NCBI RefSeq assembly: GCF_002549775.1
Contig: NZ_NMTR01000014.1
Coordinates: 1-64,000 of the forward strand
DNA length: 64,000 nucleotides
Reading direction: 5' to 3'
DNA from: Faecalibacterium langellae
GTDB taxonomy: Bacteria > Bacillota > Clostridia > Oscillospirales > Ruminococcaceae
The notes beneath the pieces are model-generated. The model saw only the letters and a list, made by a program, of their open reading frames with translations, ran no database searches and was not told where the DNA came from. This document shows, piece after piece, positions 16,295 through 26,562 of this stretch; position 1 is the stretch's first letter, and the number at the start of each line of letters is the position of its first letter. The translations under genes were made by a program, and so were the position numbers.

Positions 16295-16927
16295 ATGGTT
16301 AAAGGCATTATCGGCAAGAAAGTCGGTATGACCCAGCTGTTCGATGAGAACGGCAAGGTTATCCCCGTCACCGTCATCGAGGCTGGTCCCTGCACCGTCG
16401 TGCAGAAGAAGACCGTCGAGAGCGATGGCTACCAGGCTGTTCAGCTGGGCTTCGGCGAGGTTTCCGCCAAGAAGGTCAACAAGGCAGCTGCAGGTCACTT
16501 CAAGAAGGCAAACGTTGCCCCCAAGAAGACCCTGCGCGAGTTCCGTCTGGAAGATGTTTCCGCAATGAACGTTGGCGACGTGCTGAAGGCTGATGTCTTC
16601 GCAGCCGGCGACAAGGTCGACGTTGTGGGCGTTTCCAAGGGCAAGGGCTACCAGGGCGTTATCAAGCGCTACGGTCAGCACCGTCTGCGTGAGAGCCACG
16701 GCACCGGCCCGGTGGCACGTCATGCAGGTTCTAACGGTTCTACTTCTACCCCTGCTCGCGTGTTCCCCGGCAAGCGCCTGCCCGGCCACATGGGCTTTGT
16801 GCGCGTCACCGTGCAGAACCTGACGGTTGTCAAGGTTGACACCGAGAACAATCTGATCGCTGTGAAGGGTGCGGTTCCCGGCTCCAAGGGCACCATCGTC
16901 ACTCTGGCCAACAGCGTGAAGGCGTAA
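16295..16927 (+). CDS. rplC: Ribosomal protein uL3
   Basis: 210 residues. An early-assembly 50S protein near the peptidyl transferase centre. [13 protein letters not shown] at the start and the RHAGSNGS / GKRLPGHMG region are characteristic, including the glutamine-methylation neighbourhood. AGGAGG precedes the ATG; a 97-base gap with two hairpins separates it from rpsJ. Confidence 0.98.
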   Translation: MVKGIIGKKVGMTQLFDENGKVIPVTVIEAGPCTVVQKKTVESDGYQAVQLGFGEVSAKKVNKAAAGHFKKANVAPKKTLREFRLEDVSAMNVGDVLKADVFAAGDKVDVVGVSKGKGYQGVIKRYGQHRLRESHGTGPVARHAGSNGSTSTPARVFPGKRLPGHMGFVRVTVQNLTVVKVDTENNLIAVKGAVPGSKGTIVTLANSVKA

Positions 16928-16941
16928 GGAGGAAAGCGACA

Positions 16942-17565
16942 ATGGCAAAGTTTAACGTAGTCGATATGAACGGTCAGCATGTTAGCGAGATCGAGCTTTC
17001 CGACGCCGTGTTCGGTATCACCCCGAACGAGAAGGCTGTCCACATTGCTGTGGTGAACTTCCTGGCCAACCAGCGTCAGGGCACCCAGAACACCAAGATC
17101 CGCATGGAAGTTTCCGGCGGCGGCAAGAAGCCCTGGCGTCAGAAGGGCACCGGCCACGCTCGTCAGGGCTCCATCCGTGCACCGCAGTGGACTCACGGCG
17201 GCGTCGCTCTGGGCCCCAAGCCCCGCAGCTACAACTACCACATCAACAACAAGGTCAAGCGCCTGGCTCTGCTGAGCGTGCTGTCCGACAAGGCTGCCAA
17301 TGGCAACATGGTCGTTGTTGACAAGTTCGCCTGCGACGAGTACAAGACCAAGACTGTGGTTGCAATGCTGAACGCTGTTGGCGCCGGCAAGAAGAACCTG
17401 CTGGTCAATGAGACTGTCGATGCAAAGTTCGTCAAGAGCGCTGGCAACATCGCTGGCGTGAAGACCACCTTCGCAGGCAGCGTGAACACCTACGATGTGC
17501 TGAACGCCGACAAGCTGATCATCAGCGTCGACGCAGCTAAGAAGCTCGAGGAGGTGCTTGGCTAA
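16942..17565 (+). CDS. rplD: Ribosomal protein uL4
   Basis: 207 residues. A 50S exit-tunnel protein; in some bacteria it represses its own operon. The extended loop KKPWRQKGTGHARQGS that lines the tunnel is intact. The stop overlaps the rplW start (TAATG), so the two are translationally coupled. Confidence 0.98.
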   Translation: MAKFNVVDMNGQHVSEIELSDAVFGITPNEKAVHIAVVNFLANQRQGTQNTKIRMEVSGGGKKPWRQKGTGHARQGSIRAPQWTHGGVALGPKPRSYNYHINNKVKRLALLSVLSDKAANGNMVVVDKFACDEYKTKTVVAMLNAVGAGKKNLLVNETVDAKFVKSAGNIAGVKTTFAGSVNTYDVLNADKLIISVDAAKKLEEVLG

Positions 17566-17861
17566 TGAAAACCGCACATGATATCATCCTGAAGCCGGTC
17601 ATTACCGAGAACTCCATGGCTGGCATCGCTGATAAGAAGTACACCTTCAAGGTCGCTACCGATGCAACCAAGGTCGAGATCGCTCAGGCCGTTGAGGTCC
17701 TGTTCCCCGGCGCTAAGGTCGCTAAGGTCAACACCGTTTCCGTGCGCGGCCGTTTCCGCCGCCAGGGCATGCACGCTGGTTACACCGCTGCATCCAAGAA
17801 GGCAATCGTGACCCTGACCAAGGACTCCAAGGAGATCGAGTTCTTCAACAGCATGGTCTGA
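17565..17861 (+). CDS. rplW: Ribosomal protein uL23
   Basis: 98 residues. Sits at the tunnel exit and docks SRP and trigger factor. DIILKPVITENSMA and the KVAKVNTVSVRGRFRR segment are typical. Its start overlaps the rplD stop by one base. Confidence 0.97.
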   Translation: MKTAHDIILKPVITENSMAGIADKKYTFKVATDATKVEIAQAVEVLFPGAKVAKVNTVSVRGRFRRQGMHAGYTAASKKAIVTLTKDSKEIEFFNSMV

Positions 17862-17863
17862 TC

Positions 17864-17915
17864 GAACCCACCGAGGGTTCCTCTATGGGGATATGACCCC
17901 GATAATAATTCATAA
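17864..17915 (+). promoter_or_regulatory. Double hairpin between rplW and rplB
   Basis: GAACCC/GGGTTC and GGGG/CCCC stems lie in tandem in the 77-base gap, resembling the pair between rpsJ and rplC. No T run follows. Confidence 0.4.
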
Positions 17916-17938
17916 GATAAACAAAGGAGAATAGCACA

Positions 17939-18769
17939 ATGGCTATCAAGAAGTATGGCCCCACTACTCCGGGCCGCCGCGGCATGACCGTCACGGATTA
18001 CAGCGTCCTGTCCAAGGTCGCTCCTGAGCGCAGCCTGCTGGAGCCCATGAAGAAGCACAGCGGCCGCAACAACACCGGTCGTATCACCGTCCGCCACCAG
18101 GGCGGCGGCAACCGCACCAAGTATCGTGTCATCGACTTCAAGCGTCAGAAGACCGATATCCCCGCTACCGTCAAGACTCTCGAGTACGATCCGAACCGCA
18201 GCGCATTCATCGCTCTGGTCGAGTACACCGATGGCGTCAAGAGCTACATCATTGCTCCCGATGGCCTGAAGGTGGGCGATGTGGTCCTGAGCAGCAAGAC
18301 TGCCGACATCAAGCCCGGCAACTGCCTGCCCTTCGAGAACATCCCCGTCGGTACCATCATCCACAACATCGAGCTGTATCCCGGCCGCGGCGCCCAGCTG
18401 GTTCGTTCCGCTGGCAACATGGCTCAGCTGATGGCTAAGGAGAATGGCTACGCTCTGGTTCGTCTGCCCTCCGGTGAGATGCGCAACGTGCCCGTGAACT
18501 GCACCGCAGTCATCGGTCAGGTTTCCAACATCGACCACGAGAACGTCAACCTGGGCAAGGCTGGCCGCAAGCGCCACATGGGCGTGCGTCCCGGCAGCCG
18601 TGGTACCGTCATGAACCCCTGCGACCATCCCCACGGTGGTGGCGAGGGCCGCGCACCTGTTGGTCACTCCGGTCCTATGACTCCCTGGGGCAAGCCCGCT
18701 CTGGGTCTCAAGACTCGCAAGCATCATAAGCGCTCCGATAAGCTGATCGTGAAGCGTGCAGGTAAGTAA
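17939..18769 (+). CDS. rplB: Ribosomal protein uL2
   Basis: 276 residues. Needed for subunit association and the peptidyl transferase centre. [16 protein letters not shown] and the C-terminal [13 protein letters not shown] with its conserved histidine are present. AAAGGAG lies upstream. Confidence 0.98.
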   Translation: MAIKKYGPTTPGRRGMTVTDYSVLSKVAPERSLLEPMKKHSGRNNTGRITVRHQGGGNRTKYRVIDFKRQKTDIPATVKTLEYDPNRSAFIALVEYTDGVKSYIIAPDGLKVGDVVLSSKTADIKPGNCLPFENIPVGTIIHNIELYPGRGAQLVRSAGNMAQLMAKENGYALVRLPSGEMRNVPVNCTAVIGQVSNIDHENVNLGKAGRKRHMGVRPGSRGTVMNPCDHPHGGGEGRAPVGHSGPMTPWGKPALGLKTRKHHKRSDKLIVKRAGK

Positions 18770-18786
18770 GAGAGGAGTTTAAGACA

Positions 18787-19053
18787 ATGGGTAGAAGCAT
18801 TAAAAAAGGACCTTTCGTCCAGGCTGCTCTTATGAAGCACGTTGAAGCGATGAACGCTTCCGGCAAGAAGCAGGTCATCAAGACCTGGAGCCGCGCCTCC
18901 ACGATCTTCCCCGAATTCGTTGGTCACACCTTTGCCGTCCACGACGGCCGCAAGCATGTGCCTGTGTATGTGACTGAGGACATGGTTGGCCACAAGCTGG
19001 GTGAGTTCGTTCCCACCCGTACCTTCAAGGGCCACACTGGTAATTCTAAGTAA
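18787..19053 (+). CDS. rpsS: Ribosomal protein uS19
   Basis: 88 residues, near standard length. A 30S head protein forming a complex with uS13. RSIKKGPF at the start and the [11 protein letters not shown] and FKGHTG segments are typical. AGAGGAG upstream. Confidence 0.98.
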   Translation: MGRSIKKGPFVQAALMKHVEAMNASGKKQVIKTWSRASTIFPEFVGHTFAVHDGRKHVPVYVTEDMVGHKLGEFVPTRTFKGHTGNSK

Positions 19054-19071
19054 TAGAGGGAGGAACACAAC

Positions 19072-19407
19072 ATGGAAGCTCGGGCAATTCTTCGTTATGC
19101 CCGCATTAGTCCTCGCAAGGTGTCTATCGTTATGGACCTGATCCGTAACAAGCCCCTGGACGAAGCGCTGGCAATCCTGCAGTACACCCCGAAGGCAGCT
19201 TGTGAGCCCCTTCTGAAGCTGGTGAAGTCTGCAGCCGCTAATGCGGAAAACAACTTCAATATGGACAAGAACAACCTCTACGTCGCCGAGTGCTACGTCT
19301 GCCCCGGCCCGACGCTGAAGCGCATGATGCCTCGTGCACAGGGCCGCGGCTACCGCATCCTGAAGCGCACCAGCCACATGACCGTTGTTCTGAAAGAGAA
19401 AGAGTAA
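19072..19407 (+). CDS. rplV: Ribosomal protein uL22
   Basis: 111 residues. Its hairpin loop lines the exit tunnel and is a site of macrolide resistance changes. [17 protein letters not shown] and [11 protein letters not shown] are intact, with no insertion or deletion in the loop. Confidence 0.97.
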   Translation: MEARAILRYARISPRKVSIVMDLIRNKPLDEALAILQYTPKAACEPLLKLVKSAAANAENNFNMDKNNLYVAECYVCPGPTLKRMMPRAQGRGYRILKRTSHMTVVLKEKE

Positions 19408-19419
19408 GGAGGGAAAACA

Positions 19420-20124
19420 ATGGGCCAGAAAGTAAATCCGCACGGCATTCGTGTCGGCGTTATTAAAGACTGGGACAGCCGCTGGTTTGCCTCCAAGAAG
19501 GATTTCAGCGATAACCTCGTCGAGGACCACAAGATCCGCACTGAGCTGAAGGCTCAGCTGAAGGACGCTGGTGTGCCCAAGATCGAGATCGAGCGTACTG
19601 TGGACCCGTCCACTTCCGCTCCTCGCGTGACTGTCAACATCTACTGCGCTAAGCCCGGCATGGTCATCGGCAAGGGCGGCGAGGAGCGTGTTGCTCTGCA
19701 GAACAAGCTGACCAAAGAGTATGGCAAGACTGTGATCGTCAACGTCATCGAGGTCAAGAGCGCTGCTACCAACGCTCAGCTGGTTGCTGAAGACATCGCT
19801 CGTCAGCTGGAGAACCGCGTGACCTTCCGCCGTGCCATGAAGCAGTGCATGCGCAATGCTATGAGCCCCCGCGATCGCGCAACCGTTCCCGCAAAGGGCA
19901 TCAAGGCAATGTGCTCCGGCCGTCTGGGCGGTGCTGATATCGCTCGTACCGAGAGCTATCACGAGGGCACCATCCCCCTGCAGACCCTGCGTGCTGACAT
20001 TGACTACGGCTTTGCAGAGGCTGCTACCACCTACGGCCGCATCGGCGTTAAGGTGTGGGTCTACAAGGGCGAAGTCCTCAAGAGCGCTAAGACCGCTCAG
20101 AAGAAGGAAGGAGGCAACAAGTAA
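19420..20124 (+). CDS. rpsC: Ribosomal protein uS3
   Basis: 234 residues. Lines the mRNA entry tunnel. The N-terminal [14 protein letters not shown] and the KH-domain GMVIGKGGE motif are present. The stop overlaps the rplP start (TAATG). Confidence 0.98.
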   Translation: MGQKVNPHGIRVGVIKDWDSRWFASKKDFSDNLVEDHKIRTELKAQLKDAGVPKIEIERTVDPSTSAPRVTVNIYCAKPGMVIGKGGEERVALQNKLTKEYGKTVIVNVIEVKSAATNAQLVAEDIARQLENRVTFRRAMKQCMRNAMSPRDRATVPAKGIKAMCSGRLGGADIARTESYHEGTIPLQTLRADIDYGFAEAATTYGRIGVKVWVYKGEVLKSAKTAQKKEGGNK

Positions 20125-20564
20125 TGTTACTGCCTAAGCGTGTTAAGTACCGCCGCGTCCAGCGCGGCCGCATGACCGGCAAGGCTACCCGCGGCAACGT
20201 GGTGTGCCAGGGCCAGTACGGCCTTGTTGCTCTGGAGCCGGCATGGATCTCCTCTACTCAGATCGAGGCTGCCCGTGTTGCGATGACTCGTTACATCAAG
20301 CGCGGCGGCAAGGTCTGGATCAAGATCTTCCCCGATAAGCCCGTGACTGAAAAGCCCGCTGAGACCCGCATGGGTTCCGGTAAAGGCTCTCCCGAATACT
20401 GGGTCGCAGTCGTGAAGCCGGGCCGCGTTCTGTTCGAGCTGGCAGATGTCGATGAGGCAACTGCTCGTGAGGCACTGCGCCTGGCTATGCACAAGCTGCC
20501 CATCAAGTGCAAATTTGCAGTCCGTGAGGACTCCGTGAAGGAGGATGGCACCAATGAAGGCTAA
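20124..20564 (+). CDS. rplP: Ribosomal protein uL16
   Basis: 146 residues. Contacts tRNA near the A and P sites. [16 protein letters not shown] and [19 protein letters not shown] are characteristic. Its end overlaps the rpmC start by 11 bases. Confidence 0.98.
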   Translation: MLLPKRVKYRRVQRGRMTGKATRGNVVCQGQYGLVALEPAWISSTQIEAARVAMTRYIKRGGKVWIKIFPDKPVTEKPAETRMGSGKGSPEYWVAVVKPGRVLFELADVDEATAREALRLAMHKLPIKCKFAVREDSVKEDGTNEG

Positions 20565-20739
20565 TGAACTCCGCGAAATGCAGACCGCAGAGCTGACCAG
20601 CAAGCTGGCAGACCTGAAGGCCGAGCTGTTTAACCTGCGCTTCCAGCATGCCATCAACCAGCTGGAGAACCCCGGCCGCATCGAAGCAGTCAAGAAGGAC
20701 ATCGCCCGCGTGATGACCGTTCTGGCTGAGAAGCAGTAA
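20554..20739 (+). CDS. rpmC: Ribosomal protein uL29
   Basis: 61 residues, MKANELREM start. A frame-matched ATG three codons earlier (20545) sits directly on the GGAGG and would be too close, so 20554 is preferred. A helical hairpin protein near the tunnel exit. Confidence 0.96.
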   Translation: MKANELREMQTAELTSKLADLKAELFNLRFQHAINQLENPGRIEAVKKDIARVMTVLAEKQ

Positions 20740-20751
20740 GGAGGTTAAACG

Positions 20752-21009
20752 ATGGAAGAACGTAATCTGAGAAAGACCCGCGTCGGCGTCGTCGTGTCCG
20801 ACAAGATGGATAAGACCATCGTGGTTGCCGTTAAGGATAGCGTGCAGCACCCCCTGTACAAGAAGATCCTGAAGCGTACCGCCAAGTTCAAGGCTCGTGA
20901 TGAGAAGAACGAGTGCGGCATCGGTGACCGTGTTGAGATCATGGAGTGCCGCCCCCTGTCCAAGGATGTGCGCTGGCGCCTGGTCCGTATCGTTGAGAAG
21001 GCAAAGTAA
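20752..21009 (+). CDS. rpsQ: Ribosomal protein uS17
   Basis: 85 residues. A primary 16S rRNA-binding protein with an OB fold. [20 protein letters not shown] is the usual signature and [14 protein letters not shown] follows. AAGGAGG upstream. Confidence 0.97.
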   Translation: MEERNLRKTRVGVVVSDKMDKTIVVAVKDSVQHPLYKKILKRTAKFKARDEKNECGIGDRVEIMECRPLSKDVRWRLVRIVEKAK

Positions 21010-21050
21010 TTTGCCCGCTGCTTTGAACAGTTTGAAAGGAGATATCTGAT

Positions 21051-21419
21051 ATGGTTCAGATGCAAACTTATCTCAAAGTTGCCGACAACACCGGTGCCAA
21101 GGAGCTGATGTGCTTCCGCGTGCTGGGCGGCACCCGCAAGAGATACGCAAACATTGGTGACGTCGTGGTCTGCTCTGTCAAGAAGGCAGCTCCCGGCGGC
21201 TCCGTTAAGAAGGGCGACGTCGTCAAGGCTGTCATCGTGCGCAGCAAGCATGGCGTCCGCCGCGACGACGGCTCCTACATCCGTTTCGATGAGAACGCCG
21301 CCGTTATCGTCATGGCCGACAAGAGCCCCAAGGGTACCCGTATCTTTGGACCCGTCGCTCGCGAGCTGCGCGATGCCGGCTACACCAAGATCCTGAGCCT
21401 GGCTCCGGAATCGCTGTAA
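21051..21419 (+). CDS. rplN: Ribosomal protein uL14
   Basis: 122 residues. Part of the subunit interface and the binding site for the silencing factor Rsf[21 protein letters not shown] and [13 protein letters not shown] are typical. Confidence 0.98.
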   Translation: MVQMQTYLKVADNTGAKELMCFRVLGGTRKRYANIGDVVVCSVKKAAPGGSVKKGDVVKAVIVRSKHGVRRDDGSYIRFDENAAVIVMADKSPKGTRIFGPVARELRDAGYTKILSLAPESL

Positions 21420-21432
21420 GGAGGTTTTAAAA

Positions 21433-21747
21433 ATGAATAATCTTCATGTTAAAACCGGCGACAACGTTATGATCATCAGCGGCAAGGACAAGGGCCACAC
21501 TGGTAAGGTCCTGCAGGTCAGCCCCTCTGAGAACAAGGTCATCGTTGAGGGCCAGAACATGGTTACCAAGCACGTCAAGCCTCGTCGTCAGGGCGAGCAG
21601 GGCGGCATCGTCAAGGCTGAGGGTGCTATGTACGCATCCAAGGTCATGCCCATCTGCCCCAAGTGCGGCAAGGCCGTGCGTGTGGGCCATGTCGAGAAGG
21701 ACGGCAAGATGGTTCGCGTCTGCAAGAAGTGCGGCGCTGAGCTGTAA
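21433..21747 (+). CDS. rplX: Ribosomal protein uL24, zinc-ribbon form
   Basis: 104 residues. The N-terminal KOW motif is GDNVMIISGKDKGHTGKVL. The C-terminus carries CPKCGKAVR and CKKCG, a four-cysteine ribbon found in the zinc-binding version of uL24. The protein starts assembly of the 50S particle. Confidence 0.97.
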   Translation: MNNLHVKTGDNVMIISGKDKGHTGKVLQVSPSENKVIVEGQNMVTKHVKPRRQGEQGGIVKAEGAMYASKVMPICPKCGKAVRVGHVEKDGKMVRVCKKCGAEL

Positions 21748-21764
21748 GAAAGGAGTAAGGAACA

Positions 21765-22310
21765 ATGGCTCGTTTGAAAGAACAGTATGTCAATGAAATT
21801 GCTCCTGCTCTGAACTCCAAGTTCGGTTACAAGAGCGTTATGCAGATCCCCAAGCTGGACAAGGTCGTCATCAACGTTGCCTGCGGCGAAGCCAAGGACA
21901 ACGAGAAGATCCTGGAAGCTGTCATGAAGGATCTGGGCCAGATCACTGGCCAGAAGGCAGTCGTCTGCCGTGCTAAAAAGAGCGTTGCTAACTTCAAGCT
22001 GCGCCAGGGCACTCCCATCGGCTGCAAGGTCACCCTGCGCGGTGAGCGTATGTATGAGTTCGTCGATCGCTTCTTCAACATCGCACTGCCCCGTGTCCGC
22101 GACTTCCGCGGCATCAACGGCAACGGTTTTGACGGCCGCGGCAACTTCGCATGCGGCATCAAGGAGCAGATCATCTTCCCCGAGATCGACTTCGAGAAGG
22201 TCGATGCAGTCCGCGGCATGGATGTCTGCTTTGTCACCACTGCCAAGACTGACGAGGAGGGCAAGGAGCTGCTGAAGGCTCTGGGCGCTCCGTTCGCAGA
22301 GAACAACTAA
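21765..22310 (+). CDS. rplE: Ribosomal protein uL5
   Basis: 181 residues. Binds 5S rRNA and contacts the P-site t[22 protein letters not shown] and [16 protein letters not shown] are characteristic. AAAGGAG upstream. Confidence 0.98.
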   Translation: MARLKEQYVNEIAPALNSKFGYKSVMQIPKLDKVVINVACGEAKDNEKILEAVMKDLGQITGQKAVVCRAKKSVANFKLRQGTPIGCKVTLRGERMYEFVDRFFNIALPRVRDFRGINGNGFDGRGNFACGIKEQIIFPEIDFEKVDAVRGMDVCFVTTAKTDEEGKELLKALGAPFAENN

Positions 22311-22327
22311 GGGAGGAGATTTCTACA

Positions 22328-22513
22328 ATGGCTAAACTGTCTATGAAGCTGAAGCAGTCTCGTCCTGCTAAGTTCTCTACCCGTGCATACACCCGCTGCC
22401 GCATCTGCGGCCGCCCCCACTCCGTGCTGCGCAAGTACGGCGTGTGCCGTGTGTGCTTCCGTGAGCTGGCCTACAAGGGCGAGATCCCGGGCGTGAAGAA
22501 GGCTTCCTGGTAA
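22328..22513 (+). CDS. rpsN: Ribosomal protein uS14, type Z (zinc)
   Basis: 61 residues, the short zinc-binding form. [20 protein letters not shown] supplies the two CxxC pairs. KFSTRAYTR precedes and [17 protein letters not shown] ends it, as in other Firmicutes. Confidence 0.98.
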   Translation: MAKLSMKLKQSRPAKFSTRAYTRCRICGRPHSVLRKYGVCRVCFRELAYKGEIPGVKKASW

Positions 22514-22539
22514 TCAAACCGGAGGGCCGGATAATTTGT

Positions 22540-22585
22540 CGGATATCCGCCCCGGGGCAACGGTGTTTCGGGGCGGTATCATTAT
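22540..22585 (+). promoter_or_regulatory. Long hairpin between rpsN and rpsH
   Basis: GATA(T)CCGCCCCG (about 22,543-22,555) pairs with CGGGGCGGTATC (about 22,570-22,581) with one bulged base. It lies in the 110-base gap before rpsH and is followed by ATTATAAAAC rather than a T run. Confidence 0.45.
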
Positions 22586-22623
22586 AAAACAAACGAGAGC
22601 TAATCTAAGGAGGTTAGTGGCAA

Positions 22624-23022
22624 ATGCAGATTACTGATCCTATCGCGGACCTGCTGACTCGCATCCGCAACGCTAGCACTGCCAAACACCCTTCTGTGGA
22701 GATCCCCGCTTCCAACATGAAGAAGGCTATCTGCCAGATTCTGGTTGACGAGGGCTACATCAAGGGCATGCAGGTCAAGAACGACACCGTTCAGGGCACC
22801 ATCGTTGTCACCCTGAAGTACCAGGCAAACGGCGAGCCCGTTATCGCTGGTCTGCGCCGCGTGTCCAAGCCCGGCCTGCGCATCTACACCAACTGCGAAG
22901 ATATGCCCAAGGTCATGAAGGGCCTGGGCACCGCAATCATTTCCACCTCTAAGGGCATCATGACTGATAAGGCTGCACGTGCTGCACACGTCGGCGGCGA
23001 AGTCCTGGCCTACGTGTGGTAA
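22624..23022 (+). CDS. rpsH: Ribosomal protein uS8
   Basis: 132 residues. A primary 16S-binding protein that autoregulates the spc operon in E. coli. [14 protein letters not shown] at the start and [16 protein letters not shown] near the end are signature segments. AAGGAGG is upstream, after a long hairpin. Confidence 0.98.
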   Translation: MQITDPIADLLTRIRNASTAKHPSVEIPASNMKKAICQILVDEGYIKGMQVKNDTVQGTIVVTLKYQANGEPVIAGLRRVSKPGLRIYTNCEDMPKVMKGLGTAIISTSKGIMTDKAARAAHVGGEVLAYVW

Positions 23023-23039
23023 GAAAGGGGTAAAAGACA

Positions 23040-23591
23040 ATGTCGAGAATTGGAAGAAAACCCATCGTCATTCCTGCCGGCGTCACTGTCACTGTCGATG
23101 AGGCAGCACACACCGTCGCCGTCAAGGGCCCCAAGGGCAGCCTGAATTCCAACTATCATCCCCTGATGACCGTCAAGGTCGAGGGCAATGAAGTTCTGGT
23201 TTCCCGCCCCAATGACGAACCCCAGGCCCGCAGCCTGCACGGCCTGACCCGTACCAACATCGCCAACATGGTGAACGGTGTTGTGAACGGCTACGAGAAG
23301 AAGCTGGAGATCGTGGGCGTCGGCCTGCGCTGCCAGAAGCAGGGCTCCAACCTGGTCATGAACCTGGGCTTCTCTCATCAGGTGAACATCCCTGATACTG
23401 AGGACTGCACCATCGTGTGGCAGGATCCCAACCACTTCACCGTTACCGGTATTGACAAGCAGAAGGTCGGCCAGTATGCTGCTGAGATCCGCGCCAAGAA
23501 GCCGCCTGAGCCGTACAAGGGCAAGGGCATCCGCTACGAGGGCGAGGTTGTCAAGCACAAAGAAGGCAAGGCCGGCAAGGGCAAGAAATAA
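23040..23591 (+). CDS. rplF: Ribosomal protein uL6
   Basis: 183 residues. A 50S protein near the GTPase-associated centre. SRIGRKPIVIPAGV opens it, and the C-terminal PEPYKGKGIRYEGE motif is intact. Confidence 0.98.
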   Translation: MSRIGRKPIVIPAGVTVTVDEAAHTVAVKGPKGSLNSNYHPLMTVKVEGNEVLVSRPNDEPQARSLHGLTRTNIANMVNGVVNGYEKKLEIVGVGLRCQKQGSNLVMNLGFSHQVNIPDTEDCTIVWQDPNHFTVTGIDKQKVGQYAAEIRAKKPPEPYKGKGIRYEGEVVKHKEGKAGKGKK

Positions 23592-23609
23592 GGTAAGGAG
23601 TGAAAGACA

Positions 23610-23969
23610 ATGGTTAAGCAGATCGACAAGAACGAAGCTCGTCTTCGTCGTCATCGCCGCGTTCGCAACAAGATCAGCGGCACCGCAGCACGTCCTCGCC
23701 TGGATGTTTTCCGCTCCGCCAAGCACATTTACGCTCAGATCATCGATGATGAGCAGGGCGTGACCCTGGTGTCGGCGTCCACTATGGACAAGGACTTCAA
23801 CGGCAACGGCGGCAACGTCGAGGCCGCTGCTGAGATCGGCAAGAAGATCGCAGCAAAGGCTCTGGAAAAGGGCATCACCGAGGTCGTGTTCGACCGTGGT
23901 GGCTACGTTTATCATGGCCGTGTTAAGGCCCTGGCTGATGGCGCCCGTGAGGGCGGCCTGAAGCTGTAA
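23610..23969 (+). CDS. rplR: Ribosomal protein uL18
   Basis: 119 residues. A 5S rRNA-binding protein of the central protuberance. [19 protein letters not shown] and [21 protein letters not shown] are typical. Confidence 0.98.
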   Translation: MVKQIDKNEARLRRHRRVRNKISGTAARPRLDVFRSAKHIYAQIIDDEQGVTLVSASTMDKDFNGNGGNVEAAAEIGKKIAAKALEKGITEVVFDRGGYVYHGRVKALADGAREGGLKL

Positions 23970-23988
23970 TGAGAGGAGGAAACACATT

Positions 23989-24489
23989 ATGGCTATGAGA
24001 AACCGTGAAGACGACGGCATGATCACCAAGGTTGTCTCCATCAACCGCGTTTCCAAGACTGTCAAGGGCGGCCGCATCATGAAGTTTGCCGCTCTGGTTG
24101 TCGTGGGCGACGGCAAGGGCACCATCGGTTACGGCATCGGCAAGTCCGGCGAAGTGCCTGAGGCAATCCGCAAGGGCGAGGCTGCTGCCAAGAAGAACAT
24201 GCACAAGGTTGCCCTGAAGGGCACCACCATCCCCCACGAGATCGTCGGCAAGTACGGCGCAGGCGCCGTTCTGCTCAAGCCGGCTGCACCTGGTACCGGT
24301 ATGATCGCCGGCGGCCCTGTGCGTGCCGTCATTGAGGCAGCTGGCATCAAGGACATCCGTGCGAAGTCTATGCGTTCCAACAACCCCATCAACGTTGTTT
24401 CTGCTACCTTCGCAGGTCTGTGCGGCCTGGTCAGCGCTGAGTCTGTCGCTGAGAAGCGCGGCAAGACCGTGAAAGAAATTCTGGGTTAA
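23989..24489 (+). CDS. rpsE: Ribosomal protein uS5
   Basis: 166 residues. Affects decoding fidelity at the mRNA entrance. [27 protein letters not shown] is the N-terminal double-stranded RNA-binding domain. Residues at the usual spectinomycin-resistance loop look like the common sensitive form. AGAGGAGG upstream. Confidence 0.97.
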   Translation: MAMRNREDDGMITKVVSINRVSKTVKGGRIMKFAALVVVGDGKGTIGYGIGKSGEVPEAIRKGEAAAKKNMHKVALKGTTIPHEIVGKYGAGAVLLKPAAPGTGMIAGGPVRAVIEAAGIKDIRAKSMRSNNPINVVSATFAGLCGLVSAESVAEKRGKTVKEILG

Positions 24490-24503
24490 GGAGGTAACTA
24501 ACC

Positions 24504-24689
24504 ATGGCAGATAAGATGCTCAAGATCGAGCTGAAGAAAAGCCTGATTGGCCGCGGCGCTAAGCAGATCGCTACCGCTGAGGCTCTGGGCCTGAAGAAGC
24601 CGGGCGACGTTACCGTTCAGCCTGACAATGCCGCTACGCAGGGCAAGATCGCTAAGATCGGCTTCATGCTGAGCGTCACCGAAGCCTAA
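24504..24689 (+). CDS. rpmD: Ribosomal protein uL30
   Basis: 61 residues. LKIELKKSLIGRGAKQIATAEALGL is the standard start of this small 50S protein. AAGGAGG upstream; 14 bases after rpsE. Confidence 0.97.
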   Translation: MADKMLKIELKKSLIGRGAKQIATAEALGLKKPGDVTVQPDNAATQGKIAKIGFMLSVTEA

Positions 24690-24709
24690 TAGCAGGGGGT
24701 ATACGCATA

Positions 24710-25150
24710 ATGAAACTTCATGAATTGCACGCGATTCCCGGCGCAAACAAGGCTGTGACCCGCAAGGGCCGCGGCATTGGCTCCGGCAATGGCAAGACTG
24801 CCGGCTTCGGCAGCAAGGGCCAGAAGGCCCGTTCCGGCGTGAAGCACGCTGGTTTCGAGGGCGGCCAGATGCCTCTGGCACGCCGCCTGCCCAAGGTTGG
24901 CTTTAACAACATCTTTGCTACCCAGTACGCCATCGTCAACGTGGCTGATCTGGAAGCTGCTTTCAACGCCGGCGATGTCGTCGATACCGAGGCTCTGAAG
25001 GCAAAGGGTCTGGTCAAGAAGACCCTGGACGGCGTTAAGGTTCTGGGCAACGGCGAGCTGACCAAGGCTCTGACCGTGAAGGCCGCAGCCTATTCCGCTT
25101 CTGCCAAAGAGAAAATCGAGAAGGCAGGCGGAAAGGCTGAGGTGATGTAA
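24710..25150 (+). CDS. rplO: Ribosomal protein uL15
   Basis: 146 residues. A late-assembly 50S protein. GRGIGSGNGKTAGFGSKGQKAR and GFEGGQMPLARRLPK are characteristic. The secY start codon follows the stop after one base. Confidence 0.98.
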   Translation: MKLHELHAIPGANKAVTRKGRGIGSGNGKTAGFGSKGQKARSGVKHAGFEGGQMPLARRLPKVGFNNIFATQYAIVNVADLEAAFNAGDVVDTEALKAKGLVKKTLDGVKVLGNGELTKALTVKAAAYSASAKEKIEKAGGKAEVM

Positions 25151-25151
25151 G

Positions 25152-26447
25152 GTGTTCCAGACATTCCGTAACGCATGGAAGATCCCCGAGCTTAAAAATC
25201 GTCTCCTGTTCACGCTGGCGATCCTCGTGGTGTACCGTCTGGGCTGTGCCATCCCCGTTCCGTTCGTTTCCGGCTCTGCGCTGACGCAGATGTTCGCAAA
25301 CGGCGACATGCTCTCCTATCTGAACATGATGAGCGGCGGTGCACTGGCTCGTTGCACGCTCTTCGCGTTAGGTGTGACACCCTATATCAACGCCTCCATT
25401 ATTGTGCAGCTGCTCACCGTGGCAATTCCTTCGCTGGAAAATCTGGCCAAGGAAGCCGACGGCCAGCAGAAACTGCAGCAGATCAACCGGTATGCCGGTG
25501 GTGTGATCGCTCTGATCATGAGCATCGGCTACTACTTCGTGATCCGCAATATGGGCGCATTGAAGTACTATAACGGCGCAGAGGGCATCTTCTCCGCCGT
25601 GGTCATCATCGCAACCTTCGTGGCCGGCGCACAGCTGATCACCTGGTGCGGTGAGCAGATCGATGACAAGGGCATCGGCAACGGTGTCTCGCTTCTGATC
25701 TTTGCCTCCATCGTTTCCAACTGGTCTTCGCTGTACACCTCTGTCACGGGTCTGCTGACCCAGGCAGCGTCCGGCAAGCCCCAGTACTATGTGTTCCTGC
25801 CGCTGCTGATCGTGCTGGCACTGGTCGCCGTGGTCTTCGTGGTCATCATGACCAACGCAGAGCGCCGCATCACCATCCAGTATGCAAAGCGCGTGGTGGG
25901 CCGCAAGCAGATGGGCGGTCAGAACAGCTACCTGCCTCTGAAGCTGAACATGAGCGGCGTCATGCCCATCATCTTCGCTTCGGCTCTGGTGTCCATCCCG
26001 GGCACCATCGGCAGCTTCCTGCAGATCGATCAGACTGCGCACCCTGTGTGGTACGCATTCTTCCACACCTTCAACTACACTTCGTGGCTGTATGTGGTGA
26101 TCTACCTGCTGCTGATCCTGGCATTCAACTACTTCTATGTGGCCATCCAGTACAACCCCGTTGAGATCGCCAACAATCTGCGCCGCAACAACGGCTCGAT
26201 CCCCGGCTTCCGTCCCGGCAAGCCGACCAGCGATTTCATCACCCGCACCCTGAACAAGATCACCCTCATCGGCGCGATCTTCCTGGCTGTGGTGGCTGTG
26301 CTGCCGATCATTCTGGGCAACCTGACCGGAATGCGTATCCAGCTGGGCGGTACCAGCCTGCTGATCGTGGTTGGTGTGGCACTTGATACCACCCGCAGCC
26401 TCGACAGCTTCATGACGATGCGCAACCACAAGGGCTTCCTTGGTTGA
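25152..26447 (+). CDS. secY: Protein translocase subunit SecY
   Basis: 431 residues with ten transmembrane segments; the channel of the Sec translocon. GTG start one base after rplO, so translation is probably coupled. VYRLGCAIPVPFV, the pore-region GVTPYINASIIVQLL, and the cytoplasmic loop with ERRITIQYAKRVVG are standard. An intrinsic terminator follows, partly separating it from adk. Confidence 0.98.
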   Translation: MFQTFRNAWKIPELKNRLLFTLAILVVYRLGCAIPVPFVSGSALTQMFANGDMLSYLNMMSGGALARCTLFALGVTPYINASIIVQLLTVAIPSLENLAKEADGQQKLQQINRYAGGVIALIMSIGYYFVIRNMGALKYYNGAEGIFSAVVIIATFVAGAQLITWCGEQIDDKGIGNGVSLLIFASIVSNWSSLYTSVTGLLTQAASGKPQYYVFLPLLIVLALVAVVFVVIMTNAERRITIQYAKRVVGRKQMGGQNSYLPLKLNMSGVMPIIFASALVSIPGTIGSFLQIDQTAHPVWYAFFHTFNYTSWLYVVIYLLLILAFNYFYVAIQYNPVEIANNLRRNNGSIPGFRPGKPTSDFITRTLNKITLIGAIFLAVVAVLPIILGNLTGMRIQLGGTSLLIVVGVALDTTRSLDSFMTMRNHKGFLG

Positions 26448-26469
26448 TCCACAATAATTAAGATGTGAG

Positions 26470-26515
26470 AAAGCACTGGAAAGGAGAGTACGCTCGAACT
26501 TTTCAGTGCTTTTTT
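26470..26515 (+). terminator. Terminator or attenuator between secY and adk
   Basis: AAAGCACTGGAAAG (26470-26483) pairs with CTTTTCAGTGCTTT (26499-26512), 14 pairs including one G-T, followed by a T run. It should stop part of the transcription from the S10/spc operon before adk. Confidence 0.85.
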
Positions 26516-26562
26516 GCTTTTTCGGAGTTTTCATCCACTAACATAAGAAAAGGAGAAATCCT